Source: Bacteriovoracaceae bacterium UBA4573 (GTDB taxonomy: Bacteria; Bdellovibrionota; UBA1018; UBA923). From it: a DNA stretch of 16,580 nucleotides. Of the stretch, positions 7,680-13,864 are shown piece after piece. The stretch lies in assembly GCA_002387735.1 (NCBI GenBank), contig DGKJ01000001.1, positions 1-16,580 of the forward strand, read 5' to 3'. The notes below the pieces were generated by a model. It ran no database searches and had not been told where the DNA came from. It was given only the letters and a program-made list of their open reading frames with translations. A program made the translations under genes and the position numbers. Each line of letters opens with the position of its first letter. The stretch's first letter is position 1.

Positions 7680-8783
7680 ATGAGTTACTTTCCGGACTTA
7701 TCAACACGAACTGCTTCGATTCTCGCGGCACTTACCGCGGTTGCAGCGGGTAACTTATTCGGAGCCTGTTCGCTCGAACCAATCGAAGATACTGCCTCCG
7801 CGATTAACATCCGAATCGAAAATGAGCCGCCGGGCCTTTTGGCGATGCTTGGCGATCCTTTTCAAATCAACGCTCCCACTCAACCGAGCGACTTTAACTG
7901 CTTTGCCGTCAATGTTACCGGCGACGGAATTACGCCCAGCGCTTCAATCGGTGGGTGTGTTTCGAGCGACAACTTTAATGGAACTGGTCCCGGTATTACT
8001 TCTCGCCACTTTCTCCGAGGCACCGCTGCGACAATATACGTACCGGCGGGTGATCTTCGCAGAGTTGATGTCTACGGTTTTTATCCATCGACTCCTGAGT
8101 GCGGCGGTAGCGCAGGCGCTGTTTACTCGGGTTATTTTGTTGGATCAAAAAGCATTAAATTAGCTGAAGGTGGCGACGTTTCGATCCCCATTTCCTATTC
8201 CGGCGCCAATGCGTCAGTTAGTTGTTCGGAACCAGAGGTCAATCTGATTCCCACTCATGTTCGTCAGCGCAATACGACGAGTTCCGTCTGCACTTTTAAC
8301 AGCTCTGCTCCCCCAACGTTTCCGACTCCACCCTCGGGCCCAATCATTGGACCATCTGACACCAATTACCTCGTCGAAGACGGCAATCTCAATGTTTCAG
8401 AATGTGACACCGCGCCGACCGAAACCATGGACATTCAATTTCGGTTCGACGCTACAGGATTGGATTTATCGACCTTTGGTCGCATGGAGGTTCATTGGAA
8501 GGGCCGCGGCGGCACTTCTGGCACCGGGTGCAACGGAAGTGCGAGTCAGACCCTCACAACTGGGGGAGCAACTGCCTGGTTGTACGAGGTATCGACAGAT
8601 AGTTGGATTCAAATTGGAAGCGCCTCCGGCACTTCCGTTCAACTACAGGGAGGCGATTTTTTTCAACCCTTAAGTCGGTTTGTAACTTCAAATTATATAT
8701 TCCTGCGAGTGGTAACTCCACAGTTGGCTTCAGGCTGCGCGATCATCCACACTGATGTCGCGCGCATCCGACTGGTTCGTTAA
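7680..8783 (+). CDS. Large Cys-rich lipoprotein of unknown function
   Basis: A 367-residue lipoprotein with a hydrophobic signal and lipobox FGAC (acylated Cys30, followed by SLEP). The mature part looks like two beta-rich domains joined by a Pro/Ser/Thr linker (around PPTFPTPPSGPIIGP). The N-terminal domain is about residues 38-180. The C-terminal domain is about 228-367 and contains WLYEVSTDSWIQIG and NYIFLRV strands reminiscent of jelly-roll or carbohydrate-binding folds; that likeness is my impression only. Eight cysteines after the lipidated one (74, 93, 141, 182, 204, 242, 284, 353) could form four disulfides, so it is probably folded outside the cytoplasm. The ATG at 7680 is preferred to the in-frame ATG at 7644 because the latter overlaps the palindrome and adds an acidic, non-signal-like leader. 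Neither start has a clear Shine-Dalgarno sequence. Its stop codon overlaps the stop of the convergent scoB gene. Confidence 0.78.
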   Translation: MSYFPDLSTRTASILAALTAVAAGNLFGACSLEPIEDTASAINIRIENEPPGLLAMLGDPFQINAPTQPSDFNCFAVNVTGDGITPSASIGGCVSSDNFNGTGPGITSRHFLRGTAATIYVPAGDLRRVDVYGFYPSTPECGGSAGAVYSGYFVGSKSIKLAEGGDVSIPISYSGANASVSCSEPEVNLIPTHVRQRNTTSSVCTFNSSAPPTFPTPPSGPIIGPSDTNYLVEDGNLNVSECDTAPTETMDIQFRFDATGLDLSTFGRMEVHWKGRGGTSGTGCNGSASQTLTTGGATAWLYEVSTDSWIQIGSASGTSVQLQGGDFFQPLSRFVTSNYIFLRVVTPQLASGCAIIHTDVARIRLVR

Positions 8784-9439
8784 ACAAACGTCATTTCCGG
8801 AACATCGCCCTCGACAATCAGTTCACACTCCGTTGCGCGCCGAACTTCGGTAACCGAAACTCCGGGTGCTCGGGCCACGAGCTGCAATCCGCGCGGAGTC
8901 ACTTCAATTTCCGCAAGTTCTGAAACAATACGATTCACACACTTTACACCCGTGAGTGGTAGTTTACAGTTTTTTAACACCTTGCTCGACCCATCTTTCG
9001 CCACGTGTTGCATTGCAACGATGACTCGTTTGGCTCCTGCCACCAGATCCATAGCCCCACCCATACCTTTAACGAGCTTTCCGGGAATCATCCAGTTCGC
9101 TATGTTACCGTGTTCGTCAACTTCCATGGCGCCCAGTACGGTGAGGTCTACGTGCCCACCCCGAATCATCGCGAAACTCTCAGCGCTCGAAAAAAAAGAG
9201 GATCCCGCGCGGGTCGTGACTGTTTCCTTTCCTGCGTTGATGAGATCCGCATCTACTTCATTTTCCCTTGGATAGGGTCCGATCCCAAGAAGCCCGTTTT
9301 CGGACTGTAAAACCACATTCATTCCTTTCGGAATGTAATTTGCGACCAATGTAGGTATTCCAATTCCAAGGTTAACGAAAAATCCGTCTCGCAGTTCGAG
9401 GGCTATTCGTTGCGCGATCTGTTCTCGAGTTAATGCCAT
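8780..9439 (-). CDS. scoB: 3-oxoacid CoA-transferase subunit B
   Basis: Beta subunit of a succinyl-CoA:3-ketoacid or acetate:acetoacetate CoA-transferase, which moves CoA between an acyl-CoA and acetoacetate. The 219 residues are the usual length for the subunit. It shows GFFVNLGIGIPT (19-30), the catalytic motif SENGLLG with Glu47, and GGHVDLTVLGAMEVDEHGNIANW in the second half. AGGG at suitable spacing, lying inside the end of scoA, precedes the ATG; the two genes are 5 bases apart, so they are co-translated. The sequence alone does not settle whether the CoA donor is succinyl-CoA (sco) or acetyl-CoA (ato); the gene symbol is by family resemblance. The stop TAA shares bases TTA with the stop of the convergent lipoprotein gene. 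Confidence 0.92.
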   Translation of the reverse strand: MALTREQIAQRIALELRDGFFVNLGIGIPTLVANYIPKGMNVVLQSENGLLGIGPYPRENEVDADLINAGKETVTTRAGSSFFSSAESFAMIRGGHVDLTVLGAMEVDEHGNIANWMIPGKLVKGMGGAMDLVAGAKRVIVAMQHVAKDGSSKVLKNCKLPLTGVKCVNRIVSELAEIEVTPRGLQLVARAPGVSVTEVRRATECELIVEGDVPEMTFV

Positions 9440-9444
9440 TTTTT

Positions 9445-10143
9445 TTACCCTGCCCTTACGGTTTTCTTTTCTATTCTTTTTTCATAGGCTCGCCCCTGAA
9501 AAATACGGTGCACGTATATTCCGGGCAAATGAATTTGATCGGGGTCTAACGCTCCCACATCTACTAATTCTTCCACTTCGACGATCGTAATTTTCCCAGC
9601 CGTCGCCATCATCGGATTAAAATTGCGTGCGGCTTTTCGAAATATCAAATTGCCCATGCGATCGCCCTTCCAGGCTTTTACTAGCGCATAGTCCCCACGA
9701 ATGGCTTTTTCTAAAATATAGTCGCGACCATCAATATTGCGTTTTTCTTTGCCCTCGGCCACCACAGTGCCCACGCCCGTGGGGGTAAAAAAAGCAGGTA
9801 TTCCAGCGCCGCCTGCTCGAATGCGCTCGGCTAATGTTCCCTGCGGTACTAGTTCTACCTCGAGCTGCCCGTTCAACATTTGCTGTTCAAACGTCTTATT
9901 TTCCCCAACGTAACTCGAGATCATTTTTTTTATCTGGCGACTTTTAAGCAAAAGCCCAAGTCCAAAATCATCGACGCCACAATTGTTGCTCACACAGGTA
10001 AGTCCGGTAACGCCCTTTTTTACCAATGCAGCAATCGCATTTTCGGGAATTCCACACAAACCGAACCCACCGACCAGTAGAGTTTGCCCATTCTGTATAT
10101 CGCGACAAGCCTCATCCGCGTCTTTTACAACGGTACACAACAT
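9445..10143 (-). CDS. scoA: 3-oxoacid CoA-transferase subunit A
   Basis: Alpha subunit partner of the downstream scoB product. The 232 residues match the family length and carry the CoA-binding signature VGGFGLCGIPENAI (24-37), VSNNCGVDDFGLGLLL (51-66), ISSYVGENKTFE, FFTPTGVGTVVAEGKE and, late in the chain, ARNFNPMMATAG. The ATG is 3 bases after the TGA stop of the thiolase gene, so translation is probably coupled. The active-site glutamate is on subunit B, not on this chain. With thiolase upstream it forms an acetoacetate module: acetoacetate to acetoacetyl-CoA to two acetyl-CoA, or the reverse. The protein is cytoplasmic. Confidence 0.93.
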   Translation of the reverse strand: MLCTVVKDADEACRDIQNGQTLLVGGFGLCGIPENAIAALVKKGVTGLTCVSNNCGVDDFGLGLLLKSRQIKKMISSYVGENKTFEQQMLNGQLEVELVPQGTLAERIRAGGAGIPAFFTPTGVGTVVAEGKEKRNIDGRDYILEKAIRGDYALVKAWKGDRMGNLIFRKAARNFNPMMATAGKITIVEVEELVDVGALDPDQIHLPGIYVHRIFQGRAYEKRIEKKTVRAG

Positions 10144-10146
10144 AGC

Positions 10147-11325
10147 TCACGCACCTTCCACACAAATCGCGGTAGCCTCACCGCCACCAATACAAATACT
10201 CGCCAACCCGCGTTTTTTCCCACGTTGTTTAAGAGCATGCACGAGCGTGACGATAATACGCGCCCCGCTGGCTCCAATCGGATGCCCTAAACTGATCGCT
10301 CCACCATTCACATTTACTCGGCTTTCGTCTAATCCGAGTTCCTTGATACTGGCCATGGTCACGACCGCGAAGGCTTCGTTAACTTCGAAAAGATCCACTT
10401 GAGCAAGCTCCCAGGCAGCCACTTTCAGAGCCTTTCGTGTGGCCTCTACCGGGGCGGTCGTAAACCACTCCGGGGCCTGAGCGTGCCCGGCAAAGCCAGT
10501 GATTTTGGCCAGCCACTTGGCGCCGGTGCGCTTCACGTAACTTTCGGAGGCCAACACCAATGCCGCTGCACCGTCATTGATCGTGCTCGCATTAGCCGCC
10601 GTAATGGTGCCATCCTTTTGAAAAGCCGGCTTAAGTGTAGGCATTTTTTCAAACTGCGCCTTTCCAGGACCTTCGTCGGTATCGACGAGCGTCGCATCGC
10701 CTTTTTTGCCAGCAACGGTCACCGGAGCCATTTCGGCTTTAAAAGCCCCGCTTTTCTGAGCTTCTACAGCCCGCTTAAAACTTTGAATCGCGAAACGATC
10801 TTGGTCTTCTCGGGAAAACTGATGTTCCTTCACACAAAGCTCGGCGGCGCTACCCATATGAAAATCGTTGTATACATCCCACAGACCATCTTTGATCATG
10901 CCGTCGACCAATTTTTGATGGCCCATTCGAAAACCACTTCGAACATTTTCCGCATAGAAAGGTACTTGAGACATGTTTTCCATGCCCCCCGCCACGACCA
11001 CTTCGGATTCGCCAGTCAAAATGCTTTGAGCGCCTAACATGACGGCCTTCATGCCACTGCCGCACACTTTATTAATCGTCGTACAAGGAGTTGATTTGGC
11101 TAACCCCGCGAAAATTGCCGCTTGTCGCGCCGGCGCTTGTCCAACCCCCGCCGCAAGAACGCATCCCATGAGGACCTGATCAACCTGTTCTTTTTTTACA
11201 CCCGCATCGGAGAGCGCCGCTTCAATGGCGATCGCACCGAGCTTGGGAGCAGAAACCGAAGACAGCCCCCCTAGAAAAGTTCCGAAAGGGGTTCTTCGCG
11301 CGGCAAGAATGTAAACCGGTTGCAT
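10147..11325 (-). CDS. atoB: Acetyl-CoA C-acetyltransferase (thiolase)
   Basis: Condenses two acetyl-CoA to acetoacetyl-CoA or cleaves it. The start is the ATG at 11325, preceded by a perfect AGGAGG at 6-base spacing; the open frame 13 codons further upstream is not coding. This gives 392 residues with the three catalytic positions of biosynthetic thiolases: Cys88 in NKVCGSGMK, His348 in SLGHPIGASG and Cys378 in CIGGGEATA. Length and positions agree closely with the classical Zoogloea-type enzyme. The NEAF motif also appears (VDLFEVNEAF). It is the first gene of the thiolase-scoA-scoB operon. A fatty-acid-oxidation thiolase (FadA) is less likely, since no multifunctional FadB gene is adjacent. 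Direction of flux (acetoacetate use, or supply for polyhydroxybutyrate) cannot be told from this window. Confidence 0.93.
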   Translation of the reverse strand: MQPVYILAARRTPFGTFLGGLSSVSAPKLGAIAIEAALSDAGVKKEQVDQVLMGCVLAAGVGQAPARQAAIFAGLAKSTPCTTINKVCGSGMKAVMLGAQSILTGESEVVVAGGMENMSQVPFYAENVRSGFRMGHQKLVDGMIKDGLWDVYNDFHMGSAAELCVKEHQFSREDQDRFAIQSFKRAVEAQKSGAFKAEMAPVTVAGKKGDATLVDTDEGPGKAQFEKMPTLKPAFQKDGTITAANASTINDGAAALVLASESYVKRTGAKWLAKITGFAGHAQAPEWFTTAPVEATRKALKVAAWELAQVDLFEVNEAFAVVTMASIKELGLDESRVNVNGGAISLGHPIGASGARIIVTLVHALKQRGKKRGLASICIGGGEATAICVEGA

Positions 11326-11355
11326 GTGGGGCCTCCTCATTTGTCTATTGCCCTC

Positions 11356-11384
11356 AACATACATAGGCTGGAAAAAAGAGTCTA
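11356..11384 (-). promoter_or_regulatory. Candidate promoter of the thiolase operon
   Basis: On the minus strand, TAGACT (11384-11379) and TATGTT (11361-11356) are separated by 17 bp, each matching four of six sigma-70 consensus bases. A start near 11349 would give a leader of about 24 bases containing the AGGAGG ribosome binding site. It is a pattern match by eye. Confidence 0.4.
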
Positions 11385-11397
11385 CTCTCGATATAAC
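11369..11397 (+). promoter_or_regulatory. Candidate promoter of htrA-like gene, near-leaderless
   Basis: TGGAAA (11369-11374) and TATAAC (11392-11397) are 17 bp apart. A start about 7 bases past the -10 would lie only a few bases before the ATG at 11408. This would explain why no ribosome binding site precedes that ATG. The element overlaps the divergent thiolase promoter, so the two may compete. Confidence 0.4.
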
Positions 11398-11407
11398 CAG
11401 TCTTCCT

Positions 11408-12499
11408 ATGAAAACTAAACTTCGTTTGTCCGCCCATGTCCTTCTTATTTACTCGCTCCTGTTTTCTTGGCCCACGGCGGCTCATAGTGCACCTCCGGGC
11501 CTTGCCAACCAATTGCCCGATCTCGTCGAAAACGTGATCGATGGTGTTGTTAATATTTCCTCGACGCGATTCGTTAAACAGTGGGTGCTACGCGGTATGC
11601 CCGAGTTTTTCGGAATGTTCGGCATTCCCGAGGAACATGTCTCAAAGCAGTCGTCACTCGGCTCCGGATTTCTCATTGATGGCGACGGCTACATCATCAC
11701 CAACAACCACGTCATCGAAGGGGCCGACGAAGTCGTCATCACTTTTCGCGACAATCGCCGCGTGCCCGCGAAAATCGTCGGTCGCGACAAACTCATGGAT
11801 CTAGCGCTGCTTCAGTTGCGGGGCGGCAAGAACAATAAAAACCTAAAACCGGTAAAACTCGGCAATAGTGATTCTGTGCGAATTGCCGAATACGTTTTCG
11901 CGATCGGAAACCCTTTTGGGCTTGGCCACACGGTAACCGACGGCATTATCAGTCAGAAAAATCGCTCAATCGGTATTGGCGTACTCGATAATTTTTTGCA
12001 AACCAACGCTAGTATTAATTTCGGGAACTCCGGGGGCCCATTGTTTAATTTCAAGGGAGAAGTGATCGGAATCAACACCGCGATCAATGGCCAGGGCCAA
12101 TTGCTGGGTTTTGCCATCCCTATCGACGAAGCGCGAAGCAAACTCGAAGATCTTAAAAAATACGGCTATATCATTCGCGCCTGGCTCGGAATACTCGGCA
12201 TCAATATTACGCCGGCCATTCAATACAATTATGATTTGCCGGTAGACCATGGAGTGGCGATCACTGATCTCGTCCGTTCAGGTCCGGCCGCCGATGTGGG
12301 TTTAAAACCCGGTGACATCATTGTGACCCTCGCCGACAAGGAAATCGCGGCTCGCGGAGATATTCAGAAAATACTTTCAAAATTTAAACCGGGTGAAAAA
12401 GTGGCAATTGGTATTCGCCGTGGTGGCAAGAAACTCACCTACACTGTCAAACTTGAAGTTTCACCCGATACGTCCAAACTACCGCAGGAGGTTTTATAG
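11408..12499 (+). CDS. HtrA/DegS-like periplasmic serine protease, single PDZ
   Basis: A 363-residue S1C (DegP/HtrA) protease. Residues 1-28 are a signal peptide or anchor ending TAAHSAPP. The trypsin-like domain has the triad His101 (TNNHVIEG), Asp131 (LMDLAL) and Ser208 (GNSGGPL). Residues about 258-352 form one PDZ domain with LGILGINI and GLKPGDIIV. One PDZ and this length resemble DegS more than DegP, which has two PDZ domains. The strand before the active Ser reads TNASINFGNSGGPL, where most relatives have TDAAINPGNSGGPL, so two usually fixed positions differ. The start at 11408 is chosen for the signal peptide; the frame extends upstream across the divergent promoter region. The role is probably envelope quality control or regulated proteolysis. 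The downstream gene's AGGAGG lies inside its final codons. Confidence 0.9.
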   Translation: MKTKLRLSAHVLLIYSLLFSWPTAAHSAPPGLANQLPDLVENVIDGVVNISSTRFVKQWVLRGMPEFFGMFGIPEEHVSKQSSLGSGFLIDGDGYIITNNHVIEGADEVVITFRDNRRVPAKIVGRDKLMDLALLQLRGGKNNKNLKPVKLGNSDSVRIAEYVFAIGNPFGLGHTVTDGIISQKNRSIGIGVLDNFLQTNASINFGNSGGPLFNFKGEVIGINTAINGQGQLLGFAIPIDEARSKLEDLKKYGYIIRAWLGILGINITPAIQYNYDLPVDHGVAITDLVRSGPAADVGLKPGDIIVTLADKEIAARGDIQKILSKFKPGEKVAIGIRRGGKKLTYTVKLEVSPDTSKLPQEVL

Positions 12500-12501
12500 T
12501 C

Positions 12502-12999
12502 ATGGATCGTCGTAAGGACACTATTTTTAAAGGCACATCATTGCCTAAAGAATACTTGGAAATGGTTCAGGCGCTATTCAATAAAAATTTTAAGAAACAT
12601 CTTTCCGCTAGAGAAGTTTTCTTAGCGTTTGGTGAAGTATTTCCCGACGAACTAGTCATGGCCGTTTCAATGAAACACTCCGGCCAGCTTGGTATGACCA
12701 CTTGTTACGGCTCGGTGGATTTTCCGCTCGCAAATGGTCCGAAAGGCACTGCGAATCAGGTCCAGGCCGCCGCTGGTCAGTGCATCGACGCGATCGCCAG
12801 TTTTTTTGGAACTTTTTTCGATGAAAAACGTCCGGTCGACTACGACAATGAGTACCGCCAGATGTGGACTGCCGTTGAGCTAGAAAAAAATAAGAAAACT
12901 TATCTTCGAATCAACCGCGACAACCTAGAGCTTGACGCCCAGGCCGACGCGATACTCGAACTCGACATAGAAAAAAGAAATAAGAAGAAGCTAAATTAA
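12502..12999 (+). CDS. Cytoplasmic protein of unknown function, coupled to htrA
   Basis: A 165-residue protein with no signal peptide or membrane segment. A strong AGGAGG (12486-12491) inside the end of the protease gene precedes the ATG by 10 bases, and only 2 bases separate the stop and start, so translation is almost certainly coupled. The N-terminal half is charged (MDRRKDTIFKG, then LFNKNFKKHLSAREVFLAFGEVF). The middle is beta-like, with MAVSMKHSGQLGMTTCYGSVDF. A helical stretch (QVQAAAGQCIDAIASFFGTFF) follows, and the end is highly charged (ELDIEKRNKKKLN). I do not recognise the family. It is real rather than spurious, given its ribosome binding site, its operon position and its lack of overlap. 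Confidence 0.75.
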   Translation: MDRRKDTIFKGTSLPKEYLEMVQALFNKNFKKHLSAREVFLAFGEVFPDELVMAVSMKHSGQLGMTTCYGSVDFPLANGPKGTANQVQAAAGQCIDAIASFFGTFFDEKRPVDYDNEYRQMWTAVELEKNKKTYLRINRDNLELDAQADAILELDIEKRNKKKLN

Positions 13000-13008
13000 A
13001 AATTTAGC
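12990..13008. terminator. AT-rich hairpin between convergent genes
   Basis: GCTAAATT (12990-12997) and AATTTAGC (13001-13008) form a perfect 8-base stem around an AAA loop; the plus-strand stop TAA lies in it. On the minus strand it is followed by a T-rich tract (TTCTTCTTATTTC), so it could end transcription of the H1-like gene. On the plus strand GCGCG follows instead of a T-run. The stem has little GC, so it would be weak. Confidence 0.35.
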
Positions 13009-13022
13009 GCGCGATATCTTCG

Positions 13023-13757
13023 TTAAAAAACATCGCCGTCATCGTCAAAACGCTTGAGATTATCGAGAAGTCCCTCATCGGTGTTCTCGGGCGTTTCGAT
13101 TTCGAAATCTTCGAGAGCTTCGTCAATTTCAAGATCGGCTATGACTTTGGCAAAATCTTTTTCACTGGCAAGGTCTACACGAATCGCCTCAATATACTTA
13201 TCTGGATATTTCGAAACCAATTCTTCGATGTAGTGATTGAGCTTCTTTTCTTTGAGAATGAGCTCTTTGCGTTTAATTTTCTTCCAGTTTTTAATGTAGT
13301 GCATGCGGCAATAACCACCTGTAGTTGACATCAACTCACAGGCGACTTCGCGACAAATGGCGCTACTCACTGAAATTGCACGGTGTGGGCCGGACACTTT
13401 CTCAAGCGCAGTGCGCGCTTGGCCCACGGATTTCTTAAAATCTTTGCCTTTCCCAACTGAAGCCGCTTTACCTGCTTGCTTTGCAGGAACTGAAGTTTCC
13501 TTGCTCGCAGTCTTTGCGGCTTTCTCAGCCTTTGCAGGGGTCTCCTGCGCTTTCTTTGTAGCGGCTCCCTTTTTGGAGGGTTGGGCGTGTGACTTACCTC
13601 GCCCAACAAGCTTCGAAACGGCGCTTCCCAACGTCTTGAGAACCTTGCCTTTTGGAGCACTGGCCGTCTTTGCAACGGGTTTGCTTTTAGCGGCCTTGGC
13701 CATGTTCGGTTTGGCTTTTGTTTTCAGAGGGCGCGAGGCGCCACTTTTCGCTGGCAT
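13023..13757 (-). CDS. Histone H1-like basic protein with Cys/His domain and acidic tail
   Basis: A 244-residue protein in three charge blocks. Residues 1 to about 120 are a Lys/Ala-rich, Pro-containing region like eukaryotic H1 tails or bacterial HctB/AlgP-type proteins (repeats such as PAKAEKAAKTASK). Residues 135-175 hold Cys135, Cys140, Cys150 and His153 (CX4C-X9-CX2H), a plausible zinc site, followed by the basic YIKNWKKIKRKE. Residues about 176-215 are helical, and the end (about 209-244) is strongly acidic (DFEIETPENTDE, FDDDGDVF). I recall proteins with a YCRxHYIKNWKKIKRKE core from Bdellovibrio-type bacteria, but no function. DNA or RNA binding by the N-terminal half is inference from composition. 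The ATG at 13757 has GGAG about 12 bases upstream. It converges with the 12502-12999 gene and is divergent from nagA. Confidence 0.83.
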   Translation of the reverse strand: MPAKSGASRPLKTKAKPNMAKAAKSKPVAKTASAPKGKVLKTLGSAVSKLVGRGKSHAQPSKKGAATKKAQETPAKAEKAAKTASKETSVPAKQAGKAASVGKGKDFKKSVGQARTALEKVSGPHRAISVSSAICREVACELMSTTGGYCRMHYIKNWKKIKRKELILKEKKLNHYIEELVSKYPDKYIEAIRVDLASEKDFAKVIADLEIDEALEDFEIETPENTDEGLLDNLKRFDDDGDVF

Positions 13758-13796
13758 AAAGATAGTAATCTCCGTAAATTTTTCTCTATTGAGAAC

Positions 13797-13825
13797 GGAA
13801 TAAGTTTGCGGCGCAACAAAGTCAA
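13797..13825 (-). promoter_or_regulatory. Candidate promoter for the H1-like gene
   Basis: On the minus strand, TTGACT (13825-13820, five of six -35 bases) and TATTCC (13802-13797, a weak -10) are 17 bp apart. The -35 is one copy of the repeat at 13818-13840. A weak plus-strand pair (TTGCGG at 13806, AATAAA at 13829) for nagA overlaps the same bases. Confidence 0.4.
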
Positions 13826-13840
13826 GCCAATAAAGTCAAG
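13818..13840. repeat. Direct repeat AAAGTCAAG x2, 14-bp period
   Basis: AAAGTCAAG occurs at 13818-13826 and again at 13832-13840, with CCAAT between them. Read on the minus strand each is CTTGACTTT, so each contains a TTGACT -35-like hexamer. It sits between the divergent starts of the H1-like gene and nagA. The copies may be tandem -35 elements or a short operator pair; the same CTTGACTTT also occurs at 16473-16481. Confidence 0.45.
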
Positions 13841-13864
13841 TATGATCCAACCCAAGGGGCCCCA

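Noticed and set aside
10399..11037. Plus-strand 212-residue frame opposite the thiolase gene
   Set aside because: The thiolase is certain from its catalytic residues; this frame has no recognisable motif or ribosome binding site.
11326..11364. N-terminal extension of the thiolase
   Set aside because: The AGGAGG at 6-base spacing before the ATG at 11325 and the family length of 392 settle the start.
13357..13803. Plus-strand 148-residue hydrophobic frame opposite the H1-like gene
   Set aside because: Its Ala/Phe/Leu-rich sequence is the complement of Lys/Ala codons; the apparent membrane protein is an artefact of that composition.
13853..13863. GGGGCCCC before nagA as a regulatory palindrome
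   Set aside because: It is better explained as a ribosome binding site (AAGGGG) followed by CCCC; an 8-base GC palindrome with no loop cannot form a hairpin.
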